Positions 9,478 through 17,665 of a DNA stretch of 64,000 bases are shown here, in pieces. Numbering within the stretch: position 1 is the first letter of the stretch; every line of letters begins with the position of its first letter. Location: assembly GCF_000758545.1 (NCBI RefSeq), contig NZ_CP009279.1, positions 5,518,001-5,582,000 on the forward strand, given 5' to 3'. The notes beneath the pieces were generated by a model. It saw only the letters and a program-made list of their open reading frames with translations, was not told the DNA's origin and searched no databases. The translations under genes were made by a program, and so were the position numbers. The stretch is from Paenibacillus sp. FSL H7-0737. Its GTDB lineage: Bacteria; Bacillota; Bacilli; Paenibacillales; Paenibacillaceae.

Positions 9478-9771
9478 ATTACCCCTCCACATTGTCTCAA
9501 AATAGGTCGTGCATCTACTTCATGCTGCTTCTCTTCCTAGTTCTAGTATAGGAAAGGAAAGGACCCCCATCTATATACTAGTCTTTACTTTCGTATACAC
9601 CTCTTGACTACCGTCAGGCTTGTCCCTAGGACGCACAAGAGAGAGGGAGTCTCCCTAGGTTAGGTTGACTCCCCCTTCGTTGAAACGTTACCGTGTATTA
9701 ACTCGAATATTCAGCTCCCCACGATATTTGACAAGAGATAACGCGCCGCTTCTTGCTTCATTTCCATTTCT
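9478..9771. other. intergenic region with hairpin
   Basis: No gene is seen. A hairpin with 7-bp arms (GGGAGTC 9645-9651, GACTCCC 9667-9673) lacks a T-run on either strand, so it may be a weak terminator of the gene ending at 9772 or a leader structure of the transporter operon. A CG-centred sequence near 9681-9694 resembles a cre site only weakly. Confidence 0.3.
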
Positions 9772-10746
9772 TCATTTTTCGATAAACCTAAGCGCACGTT
9801 CAGATTGATATTCAGCTAGACCTTTTGCGAATTTTTGATCGGGAAATCCTCTGTGCTGTAGCTTTAAACCCGCTGAAGTTAATGATATATGGTGATGCAA
9901 TTGATAAAATAACAGCCTATCCGGATCAAGCTTATCGTTCTTAAGATACCGATAGAAATCTCCAAATCGCATCTCCAAAAAACTATGCTCATGCTCAATA
10001 TCAAAGAACGCTGCTCCTTCGATATCGATCAGAAAGGGCTCCAGCTTATCATTAACCAATACATGGTCAGGACCCAGTTCCCCATGAATAAATCCATACT
10101 GCTTTCTAGGCTTAATTCTTGATTCAAGCTCATACAACTTATCGAGCAGTTTACTTTGATTAGACCCAATCTTCTCCATATGCTGAGAGGCGTAAGCTAG
10201 CTGTACTTTCGCATTTTCCATTTGTAATGAATGACATTGTTCTGTACTGATCTCGTTAGCATTGGCTTTCCCAAAAAACTGCCTTTCGGTGGTATGCATT
10301 GTAGTAAGCATATCCCCCAACTGCTGAAACACTTTATCTTGAGCAGCTAACTCGGAATGTTGGAAAAAGGTTTCTGCCTTACGTCCATCTATATATTCAA
10401 CAAGCGCATAATCAAATGGGTAACGATCTCTTTCCTTGTTCAGATCATAAAGTGCTGGGGTCTGAATTCCATGTTGTGTTAAATACTTATTGTTTAATTC
10501 AAACAAATCACTTCCATAGGACTGTTCATTTATATCTTCATTCGCTTTTTCTTCTTCAAAATAATTCATGGAAAGATCCCACACATACAAAACGCAGGAA
10601 AATCCATTACTGCACTCAATCTTGTAGACCACCTTTTGTGCGCCACCATGCATTCGTGAAACACGAGCAACTAAATAACTGGTGCCAAAAATCCGTCCAA
10701 TATAATCCTGTAAGTCTGCCTGATCGATATGATAGGTTACGTCCAT
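9772..10746 (-). CDS. phosphotransferase-family protein (APH/choline-kinase fold)
   Basis: This is a 324-residue cytoplasmic protein of the aminoglycoside phosphotransferase-like superfamily. The catalytic-loop equivalent is HGELGPDHVLV near residue 220 (family form HGDxxxxN), followed by the metal-binding LIDIEGAAFFDIEHE. Canonical aspartate and asparagine of the loop are replaced by Glu and His, so catalysis may differ. An ATG at 10746 with GGAG 8 bases ahead is preferred over a GTG 9 bases upstream. Such proteins phosphorylate antibiotics, homoserine, sugars or lipids; nothing here fixes the substrate. It stands as a single gene with a terminator of the upstream gene just before it. Confidence 0.75.
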   Translation of the reverse strand: MDVTYHIDQADLQDYIGRIFGTSYLVARVSRMHGGAQKVVYKIECSNGFSCVLYVWDLSMNYFEEEKANEDINEQSYGSDLFELNNKYLTQHGIQTPALYDLNKERDRYPFDYALVEYIDGRKAETFFQHSELAAQDKVFQQLGDMLTTMHTTERQFFGKANANEISTEQCHSLQMENAKVQLAYASQHMEKIGSNQSKLLDKLYELESRIKPRKQYGFIHGELGPDHVLVNDKLEPFLIDIEGAAFFDIEHEHSFLEMRFGDFYRYLKNDKLDPDRLLFYQLHHHISLTSAGLKLQHRGFPDQKFAKGLAEYQSERALRFIEK

Positions 10747-10872
10747 TAACAACACTCCATTTATTAAGTTTTGCCGGCTTCACAATAGTAAATAAAATCC
10801 AGCCCAAAGTATAGACTTTTTCTTTCTGATCAATTATGATGTTGAATAAGGTCTTGAAAAAAATAAGCATAC

Positions 10873-10909
10873 AAAAAGCCTTTGGATTTTATTCCAAAAG
10901 GCTTTTTTT
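10873..10909 (-). terminator. intrinsic terminator after the flavin-binding protein gene
   Basis: AAAAGCCTTT and its complement AAAAGGCTTTTTTT enclose a short loop, giving a strong stem flanked by A and T runs. It lies 36 bases after the minus-strand stop at 10945 and could also act on the plus strand. Confidence 0.85.
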
Positions 10910-10944
10910 GATGAAATTTCTAGCGAAACCGGCATATCTTGTGG

Positions 10945-11493
10945 TTAAACTTGACGCTCAGTATCCATGTCCTTTTTATACATTTTTTCCGCTTCAATAG
11001 GACTCTCTTTTGCCGTCATGTGGCTTGGAATTACCCTATAAACTTGAACCGGACCGCCGAATACAGCTGATCTATACTTCTCCACATGCTGCTTGGATAG
11101 GGGGCGATTATAGTAACCTGGTACATACTTATTCATCATTTCCTGAAGTACATGAGTGGCTTCATCCAAATCCGTGATCGGTTCTGCTTGTCCGAATATC
11201 ATTACGCTCATATAAGCTGTATCCGTTTTCGCAGGTACCGGATCCGTAATGGTTCCGTATTCCTCACATACCGTAAAACACACCTCTGAATTATCACTCA
11301 TCACCTGATTACGCCTTCCGTCTCCAGCCCCGTGAAAATAGAGTTTCCCTTCTGTCCATACATAATTAAGTGGCACAACATAGGGGAGATTGCCATCAGC
11401 CAACCCAAGATAACCCAATCTCGCTTGCTGAAGGAACCTTTCAATCTTCTCTTGATCCAGGCATTCCCTGCTCTTGTAACGAACCGAATTCAT
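10945..11493 (-). CDS. pyridoxamine 5'-phosphate oxidase-like flavin-binding protein
   Basis: This is a 182-residue split-barrel FMN-binding protein of the PNPOx-like (NimA-type) group. GYLGLADGNLPYVVPLNYVW near residue 28 and KLYFHGAGDGRRNQVM near residue 52 are the typical phosphate-binding strand and loop. It may be a nitroreductase-like or flavin reductase enzyme; a true pyridoxal-phosphate salvage oxidase is less likely for this subgroup. It is transcribed away from a MocR regulator at 11666, a common arrangement in which the regulator, itself PLP-binding, controls the divergent gene. The operator-like repeat at 11574-11622 lies between them. The ATG at 11493 follows AAAGGAGAGAT. Confidence 0.82.
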   Translation of the reverse strand: MNSVRYKSRECLDQEKIERFLQQARLGYLGLADGNLPYVVPLNYVWTEGKLYFHGAGDGRRNQVMSDNSEVCFTVCEEYGTITDPVPAKTDTAYMSVMIFGQAEPITDLDEATHVLQEMMNKYVPGYYNRPLSKQHVEKYRSAVFGGPVQVYRVIPSHMTAKESPIEAEKMYKKDMDTERQV

Positions 11494-11573
11494 ATCGATA
11501 TCTCTCCTTTAACTCTAGTGTGCGGCAACGACCAAATTGCGAATACCAGCGTTGTTACGGTAGTATATCAATG

Positions 11574-11622
11574 TATGGATTGCATTAAAATATCCAAAAA
11601 CGACCGTTTAAAGCAATCCATA
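11574..11622. promoter_or_regulatory. inverted repeat between MocR and its divergent partner
   Basis: TATGGATTGC (11574-11583) and GCAATCCATA (11613-11622) form a perfect 10-base inverted repeat, centre to centre 39 bases, between the divergent starts at 11493 and 11666. The spacing is near four helical turns, so both arms would face one side of the DNA, as expected for a dimeric MocR regulator. The operator role is inferred. Confidence 0.5.
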
Positions 11623-11665
11623 ATTAATATTATTATGATTGGGCTTCTATTTGGAGGTGTGTACG

Positions 11666-13099
11666 ATGATGAAAGTAATTCGTAATGATAAGAGACCGAT
11701 CTGGCAGCAATTGCTTGATCAAGCAATTCATAATATTACTAGCGGAGTCTGGGCGCCAGGAGAATTACTAATCCCTACCCGCGAACTTGCTCACATCGTA
11801 GGTGTCTCACGCTCAACTATACAAATCGTCTATGAGGAATTGTTAAGTCGAGGTTATACAGTTACCTCTCGCCGAGGAGGAACGCGAGTTAGTAGATGGA
11901 AGCAATTCAATGTGTCATCAACGAAGGAAATAGAAACAGAGGGTCCCACACCTCCTTCACTCTCCTTGTTAGACTCAGCTGTTGATCATTTACATGACTG
12001 GTTCAGAGGTAAAGAACAGCTAGAAGTGGATATTGATTTCAGTCCTCATGAACCCTATTTGGATGAACAATTTCAAAAAAGCTGGCGGCAATCGCTGCTC
12101 CACGCATCTGCTGAAATGGATTTATCAAGCTGGGCTTACGGTAATTGCTACGGTTACACACCATTACGTGAGCAAATACAGCGTTATTTATCCCTTGAAC
12201 GGGGCATACATATCCAAACTAATCAGATTCTGTTGACCTCAGGAGCTCAGCATAGTATCGATTTAATCGCACAGTCGCTTTTAGCTGATGGGGACACAGT
12301 TTCAGTAGAAGATCCAGGTTTCCCAGCTGCTTGGATGGCGATGAAATATCGACGAATGAATGTGGTACCTATTCCCGTTGATGAGTATGGTCTAGTGGTG
12401 GAGCATATTCACCCTCAATCCAAACTGATCTTTGCCACCCCTTCTCACCAGTGCGCAGTAGGGGTCGTTATGTCAGAGCCCCGTCGGCAACAATTGCTAC
12501 ATAAAGCGGTTCAAGAACGGTTTTGGATCATTGAAGACGATTATGATAGTGAATTCCGGTATCGTGGGGAGCCACTGCCAACGTTGTTTAGTCAGGCATC
12601 CAATAATACTTTGTATCTCATGAGTTTCTCTAAAATGATTGCTCCTGGCATTCGTATTTCGGCTATTATAGGTTCAGTCGAGGCAATTGCTCAACTAGCG
12701 AAGGTACAGGAACTGACTTACCGTCATCTTCCGATTATGGATCAGCTAACACTAACCCATTTCATTAAAAATGGTCATTTTATGCGGCATATGAGAAGAG
12801 TCAGAAATGTATATCGAAGAAGACACGAAGTCATGACAAAAGCTATTATGGCTAGTGGTTTAGGGGAGCGTTTTACACTCAGTGGAGTAGAAACAGGATT
12901 GCATATGTTACTTGAGGCTGAGGAATCATACGACGAAGAAACAGTGACAAATTTAGCCCTACAACATGGAATACGTGTTTACCCTCTTGGACCCTATTGT
13001 CTGGATAGCAAAAGAAAGGGATGGGTATTGGGGTTTGCAAAAGTAGATGAAGCATCAATTGAGCAGGGGATACATCGCCTTGCGGAGATAATCCTATAA
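11666..13099 (+). CDS. MocR/GabR-type transcriptional regulator with aminotransferase domain
   Basis: This is a 477-residue fusion. Residues 1-75 are a GntR winged helix (PIWQQLLDQAIHNITSGVWAPGELLIPTRELA then VSRSTIQIVYEEL). The rest is a fold-type I aminotransferase module with the putative PLP lysine in SFSKMIAPGIR at about 322 and the phosphate-binding LTSGAQHSID. Proteins like this sense PLP or PLP-amino-acid adducts. The ATG at 11666 follows GGAGGTG; an upstream frame start at 11639 has none. Divergent from a PNPOx-like gene, so control of that gene is the natural inference. Confidence 0.9.
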   Translation: MMKVIRNDKRPIWQQLLDQAIHNITSGVWAPGELLIPTRELAHIVGVSRSTIQIVYEELLSRGYTVTSRRGGTRVSRWKQFNVSSTKEIETEGPTPPSLSLLDSAVDHLHDWFRGKEQLEVDIDFSPHEPYLDEQFQKSWRQSLLHASAEMDLSSWAYGNCYGYTPLREQIQRYLSLERGIHIQTNQILLTSGAQHSIDLIAQSLLADGDTVSVEDPGFPAAWMAMKYRRMNVVPIPVDEYGLVVEHIHPQSKLIFATPSHQCAVGVVMSEPRRQQLLHKAVQERFWIIEDDYDSEFRYRGEPLPTLFSQASNNTLYLMSFSKMIAPGIRISAIIGSVEAIAQLAKVQELTYRHLPIMDQLTLTHFIKNGHFMRHMRRVRNVYRRRHEVMTKAIMASGLGERFTLSGVETGLHMLLEAEESYDEETVTNLALQHGIRVYPLGPYCLDSKRKGWVLGFAKVDEASIEQGIHRLAEIIL

Positions 13100-13236
13100 A
13101 ATCATTCCGCAGGATTAGATAAATTAAAAGAAAGTATGGACTTTAAATTACTTGGTCCGATGGTTACAGTTACCGTGAATCCCTTGGTTACGCCCTCATT
13201 TTAAGATACTTGGCTTATGCAGATAGCAAATAAATA

Positions 13237-13270
13237 AAGCCTCTATCCCGCCACTCGGAATAGAGGCTTG
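13237..13270. terminator. bidirectional terminator between convergent genes
   Basis: AAGCCTCTAT and ATAGAGGCTT form a 10-bp stem with a 13-base loop between the plus-strand stop at 13099 and the minus-strand stop at 13287. T-rich sequence follows on the plus side. Confidence 0.75.
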
Positions 13271-13286
13271 TATTATTCTTACTCCT

Positions 13287-13751
13287 TTAATACTCTCCTT
13301 TGATTACAAAATACGAGCCACGGATTGTACCGGCTAGTTTAGACTTTTGCCTAGCAAATTTAAACTTCTCTTCTAACTCCTTTGGTATCTCCATCCCCTC
13401 AGAAAGCTTAAAACCAACGGCTCGCTTCTTAGGATCATCAACCGTATACATGACATTAACCTCAAGTCCGTCTTCATAAAAGACATAAGTGAATTTAATA
13501 TTTTCCACTTGAAAACGCGATGTTTCTAAAGGTTTTGCCGCAAACTCAATATTACGTTCTTCTTTTAAAATTCGGCTCACATAATCAAGGTTTTCCTGGC
13601 TTTCGCTAGCTGGGACAACTGTAAATTCATGCTTGTACTTGTTCATAAAATAACGAGCTTCATTCGCACGTAAACCAGCAAGCGCCTCTGCTACAGGTGA
13701 AGACTCTACTCCGACCGTAGACACATTTTTAAAATCAACGATATACGTCAT
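13287..13751 (-). CDS. hypothetical protein (154 aa)
   Basis: I cannot assign a family. The start chosen is the ATG at 13751 (MTYIVDFKNVSTVG), because AAAGGAGAG stands 8 bases ahead of it; other in-frame starts up to 36 bases upstream fit worse. The protein is soluble with alternating strands and one long charged helix, ends in a basic segment (FARQKSKLAGTIRGSYFVIKGEY), and has no cysteine or membrane segment. It is monocistronic, convergent with MocR. The N-terminal 'ALAGLRANEARYFMNKYKHEFTV' segment is the most distinctive part to use as a search query. Confidence 0.65.
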   Translation of the reverse strand: MTYIVDFKNVSTVGVESSPVAEALAGLRANEARYFMNKYKHEFTVVPASESQENLDYVSRILKEERNIEFAAKPLETSRFQVENIKFTYVFYEDGLEVNVMYTVDDPKKRAVGFKLSEGMEIPKELEEKFKFARQKSKLAGTIRGSYFVIKGEY

Positions 13752-13870
13752 TTCCATCTCTCCTTTTCTCTCATTATTCCCTATCAATAGAATACAATAA
13801 CTAAAATCTTAACTATATTATATCAAAAATAATCTACTTCACATGTTCAAATCTATGCCCGTAACTTTCT

Positions 13871-13932
13871 AAAAAAGAGCATCTGCTGCAAGGCGGCCAA
13901 GACTTATAGCCTTCATCCTTGCAGCAGATGCT
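13871..13932 (-). terminator. strong intrinsic terminator after the TPR-SUKH gene
   Basis: A perfect 16-bp stem (13878-13893 with 13917-13932) is followed on the minus strand by CTTTTTT. It lies 125 bases beyond the stop codon at 14057. Confidence 0.8.
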
Positions 13933-14056
13933 GACGGTCAGCTAAAAACCGTATCATCCATATATTGGTGCCAACGAAAACTAACCTTGAAACGGATTCC
14001 TACCTGATGCATTCTCTCAACCTTCTGCGTGATCCAGCCCTTGAATACTATTGTGA

Positions 14057-15769
14057 TCAATCGAGCTCCGCGCGGGAGAATAGATCCCGGATCAACGTCT
14101 CATCTTCACAGGCCTGCTTGAACCGCACCGCGAACTGCTTAATAGCTTCGCTATTCTCCGAATAAGCACAGAACATATCCGCTTCCGGGTCAAAATGAAT
14201 CGTATCTACCCATTCAGGCATATATTCGTTCACAAACACAGCCGCCAAAGAAGCCCAATCGTACCCGTTGCCTTCAAATCCTTCGTCTGCCCGGGCCTCA
14301 AACACTTCCGATCGGTAGCTACCCACATTTAGAATGACAGACATGCCTCCACCTTGCTGATCCACGAGTATAAAAGGGGCAACGTCCTCTTCTGCGGATT
14401 CTGCTTCCAGCCGTGCAATGACCTCAGAGCGGGCTTGATCCGTGAAGCAAAGCACCCCGTTTTTCTGAACAATCAGCCCTTCCCGTATTCGCCCATCCAG
14501 CCAGTCGCTGATCCAGCCCGGAGCATACCCGCCTTGACCGAACTCGCCGCCAAAAGCGATCATTTCCTCATATACATCCAGATATTGTTGACGGCTCGTA
14601 TTTGGATAAGAGCTTGTGTACAGCCAGAACTGCAAATCGTACATCAGAGTAGAAAGCTCATCCGCATGAAAGGAAAAGTGTCCCTTCTCTTCTACGATTC
14701 GGGTACAGACTCTACGGATCTTCTGCTCAAGCTGATCTACCTCAGACACATGGCTGCACAGCTTCGCAAGCAAAGGCGAGAATTGACCTACGGCTACTTT
14801 GCGCAAATCCTCCTCTTTATCTTCTTCAGAGGTGTCGTAGTCCTCATCACTCACCAGACCGCGTATAAACGTCTCGAAGTCTTGGGCCAAGAACGTAATC
14901 TCATAATTATCTTCCTGATCCACATGAATTACCTCAGGTTCGCCGTCCCTCCCGCAGTTCCGGTAATCCAGCATCACGACATCATGGCCTGCCGAAGGGC
15001 AGTCACAAATTACTACGCCGATGTCAGGATACCCCCACTCCTCAATCATGAACGGGCTGCCGAGATCGCCACAGAGAGAATAGCTTTTCTCGCGTCCGAT
15101 GCCCATAATGCCCGTAATCGCAATATGATCCTCAGCCCATGAGGTCGCGTCCTCCGTCGGAAAACAAGTATTATAAGGAACTCCCCCATTGTGCTGCTTC
15201 ATCAGACTGATATAAGAGGCAGGAAGCTTGTAACCCAGTTCTTCTTCTACAGAAGCAATCAGCTCATCCGTAGGCGGGGCAGAAACATATTCTTTTAGCG
15301 CATAATCGCTATCTTTCCAAAATTCGGAGAGGTCCATCCCTTCAAAAGGAGTTGCAGTCGTCCCCGAATCATTATGTTGCTCTCTGATTGCCTGTCTGGC
15401 TGCGGCGTGTTGTTCTTTGCGTAGCTTGCGCTGGCTGAATTTCAGAAACATGGCCGTATTCTCATCATTCGGATCGAGGTCATGGGCAATACTCAGCACT
15501 CTCACTGCTTCCTCATATCGATTCAAATAGTAGTAGGAATATCCCACACGAAAATGCCACAGATAGTCATTCTGCCCTTGTTCCGCAATCATCGCGAAGT
15601 GTTCAAGGGCTTCTTCATAACGTCCCAAATTGTTATACGCTCTTGCCAGACTGCTGACTACCTCGTAATCTCTGTCCGCTGGAGGAATCTCCATCAGAGT
15701 GTCTACAATCTTCTGGTGTTCATCATCTTCATGCCACTGTGTCAGCTGCGCGGTTAGTTCTTTGTCCAT
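14057..15769 (-). CDS. TPR-SUKH-Imm51-like composite protein, possible poly-immunity protein
   Basis: This is a 570-residue soluble protein in three parts. Residues about 1-125 are TPR repeats (SSLARAYNNLGRYEEALEHF, then VGYSYYYLNRYEEAVRVL). Residues about 150-300 match the SMI1/KNR4 (SUKH) fold: DELIASVEEELGYKLPASY then LMKQHNGGVP, and a later DIGVVICDCPSAGHD. The last 110 residues (FILVDQQGGGMSVILN to RDLFSRAEL) look like an Imm51-type immunity domain. SUKH and Imm51 domains are known from immunity proteins of polymorphic toxin systems. Fusion of two such domains suggests protection against more than one toxin, but no toxin gene is visible. The ATG at 15769 follows GGGAGGT. Confidence 0.78.
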   Translation of the reverse strand: MDKELTAQLTQWHEDDEHQKIVDTLMEIPPADRDYEVVSSLARAYNNLGRYEEALEHFAMIAEQGQNDYLWHFRVGYSYYYLNRYEEAVRVLSIAHDLDPNDENTAMFLKFSQRKLRKEQHAAARQAIREQHNDSGTTATPFEGMDLSEFWKDSDYALKEYVSAPPTDELIASVEEELGYKLPASYISLMKQHNGGVPYNTCFPTEDATSWAEDHIAITGIMGIGREKSYSLCGDLGSPFMIEEWGYPDIGVVICDCPSAGHDVVMLDYRNCGRDGEPEVIHVDQEDNYEITFLAQDFETFIRGLVSDEDYDTSEEDKEEDLRKVAVGQFSPLLAKLCSHVSEVDQLEQKIRRVCTRIVEEKGHFSFHADELSTLMYDLQFWLYTSSYPNTSRQQYLDVYEEMIAFGGEFGQGGYAPGWISDWLDGRIREGLIVQKNGVLCFTDQARSEVIARLEAESAEEDVAPFILVDQQGGGMSVILNVGSYRSEVFEARADEGFEGNGYDWASLAAVFVNEYMPEWVDTIHFDPEADMFCAYSENSEAIKQFAVRFKQACEDETLIRDLFSRAELD

Positions 15770-15849
15770 GGTCTACCTCCCAAACGTATAATCAAGTTAC
15801 TAGAATATAGAGAAATATGGTTTTCCCTATTCTACCAGATGGGATGTAG

Positions 15850-16119
15850 ATATTAAAAATCGAAATAGGTCAGCTAAACGTAGCCATGACCCCGGCAGGA
15901 AACGGTAACTATACCTACCCTGTAAATAACCTGCAACACGGGGATACCATCGAGTACTCCTTTACCTATAATCCGGGGCTAGGGGCCGTCGATTCCCCGA
16001 CCTTAACGTATATCCATGGGGTAGCCATGCTGGTCTCCTCGGTGGAAGATCAGTTGCCATGCGTGATGCGTGACCTCCTTGACGACAAAGCTCACCTCTT
16101 AGAACGTCATCAAGCCTAA
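15850..16119 (+). pseudogene. remnant of a beta-1,3-glucanase-type carbohydrate-binding module
   Basis: An open frame without start or ribosome site reads GQLNVAMTPAGNGNYTYPV, then HGDTIEYSFTYNPG and DSPTLTYIHG. This pattern (NYTYPVxxLxxGDTIEYSFTY ... TYTHG) is that of the CBM56-like C-terminal modules of secreted bacterial beta-1,3-glucanases. A stop codon precedes it at 15847 and only one module is left; after about 16020 the frame continues into about 30 residues unlike the family. I take it as a decayed 3' end of a lost glucanase gene. The tail between 16020 and 16119 is unassigned. Confidence 0.5.
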
Positions 16120-17510
16120 CTATTTACACCAGCCTCTATCTTCTGATCAATAAATTGCTTGAATCTTGTAAAATACTGCTCTGATGCCTCCCAGCGCCTA
16201 AGGTCCAAAAAAGACATGTCCTGCTTGCCATATTGATTGGGCGGCTGATAATGCCGGGAAACATAAGTTCCATGATCCACTGTATAAAAATAATACGCCT
16301 CATCTGGAGTCTTGATTTCAATCCGAGCATGCAGGTAGTCTCCGTCCTCGTCCGTATGCGCTTTACGGAAGCTGTAATATTTTGAGCCGTCCCAGAACCC
16401 GTCATCCTCCTCTTCTTCCGAATATAATTCCTGAATTACAGCGTGTTGCAAAATGTCTTGCACATATTGGACCTCAATGTTTCGTAAATAAAGCTCAGCC
16501 ATATTAATACAGGTCAGCAACATAGTCCAGCAATCGCTAATCTCCGCTAGCTGTTCCTGAGACTCTTCTGTAATGTGCTTCCACTCAGACCCCTCATCTA
16601 TAGTTCTCCTCAACAAACCGATGGAATGATCATGCTCCAGCCAAATATAATAGTGATGCCGGTTATCTTTCATATAAACGCTGAGATCCCGCTCATCCCC
16701 GTCTGCATCAATATGCTCCAGCTGAACTTTGAAAAATACGCCTTGCTCCTGAAAATTAAAAGAAGGTTTGTCATCCGTCATTAAAATACACTGAGTCAAT
16801 TTCAATATATTTTCCTCATTGATCGTGTTATGGGTAAAATATAAATGAACAGGTTTCTTTCTCGTGAGGGGTTCACTTACTTTTTTCAATGCGGAACGCC
16901 CTTCTACAATAACATTCACCAGCGTGCAAAAGGAAAATTCCATGTCCTCCTCATCCATATCCAGAAAAACTTCATCAATCAACACCTCATGAATGTCCAC
17001 CGGAAGCTCCTGAAATACGCCGTCTCCCTCCCATACATTTACTAAGCATGCAATAGATTTCTGCCCGTCTACTTTAATGCTGTACTCGTCATCCTGAACT
17101 AAAACCGCAGCGCTAAGATCACCTATAACAATTGTTTCCCCGTGATTGTAGGTGCCGCACAATATTTCCTCAACCATCAGATTGCCCGAAACATAGATTT
17201 CCTGACCGCCTACAGCTATATTTTTCGCATTCAAATTACCGGTTACCATAAGCCCTATGGCACCATCTGTTTCTTTATTATAGAGATTGTCTACAGTAAA
17301 ATTTCCATCGATAAAAATGATGATAACCTCTTTTTGTTGCGGGAAAGCCTGCTCCCAATCCAGATTAAGAGAAGGCAGCGTCAAATCCCCTTCATAATAA
17401 GCGGCTAGCTGCTCGTCACTGAAATCCTGGTAAAACTTCGCCCACCAAGATCCTTCCGGAAATTTATCTGCTAGTTGACTAATAGGAATGAATCGGAAAA
17501 GATTACTCAT
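16116..17510 (-). CDS. hypothetical protein with beta-solenoid-like N-terminal region (464 aa)
   Basis: I do not recognise the family with confidence. Residues about 60-145 have a run of short beta strands (VIIIFIDGNFTVDNLY, GLMVTGNLNAKNIAV, IYVSGNLMVEEILC, TIVIGDLSAAVLV), a spacing like bactofilin or beta-solenoid proteins. The rest is acidic, with a Glu/Asp stretch (SEEEEDDG) near residue 390 and many aromatic residues. No signal peptide or membrane segment is present. The ATG at 17510 follows AAAGGGAAAT. It lies between a glucanase remnant and a regulator and near the SUKH-Imm51-like gene, so an immunity-like or stress role is possible, but this is only context. Confidence 0.65.
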   Translation of the reverse strand: MSNLFRFIPISQLADKFPEGSWWAKFYQDFSDEQLAAYYEGDLTLPSLNLDWEQAFPQQKEVIIIFIDGNFTVDNLYNKETDGAIGLMVTGNLNAKNIAVGGQEIYVSGNLMVEEILCGTYNHGETIVIGDLSAAVLVQDDEYSIKVDGQKSIACLVNVWEGDGVFQELPVDIHEVLIDEVFLDMDEEDMEFSFCTLVNVIVEGRSALKKVSEPLTRKKPVHLYFTHNTINEENILKLTQCILMTDDKPSFNFQEQGVFFKVQLEHIDADGDERDLSVYMKDNRHHYYIWLEHDHSIGLLRRTIDEGSEWKHITEESQEQLAEISDCWTMLLTCINMAELYLRNIEVQYVQDILQHAVIQELYSEEEEDDGFWDGSKYYSFRKAHTDEDGDYLHARIEIKTPDEAYYFYTVDHGTYVSRHYQPPNQYGKQDMSFLDLRRWEASEQYFTRFKQFIDQKIEAGVNS

Positions 17511-17601
17511 ACATTATTTCCCTTTCATTTTAAAATTTCCATTATTCTCTCATATGTAAAAATAAGGGTCAATCTCAACTTTACAAACCATCCCCCACAA
17601 C

Positions 17602-17629
17602 AAAAAAAAGCCATCCTTCTATGGATGGC
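17602..17629 (-). terminator. intrinsic terminator after the AraC-GyrI gene
   Basis: GGCCATCC and GGATGGC pair around a 5-base loop and are followed by eight T on the minus strand, 37 bases beyond the stop at 17666. Confidence 0.85.
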
Positions 17630-17665
17630 CTGACAAATCAGAAGTACAATAGTAATCACCGTTTA

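Noticed and set aside
9681..9694. cre-like site before the lipoprotein gene
   Set aside because: Only the CG centre and a few flanking bases match the catabolite element; the outer positions fail.
14354..15142. 262-codon plus-strand frame
   Set aside because: It lies wholly inside the TPR-SUKH gene on the other strand and shows no domain or ribosome site.
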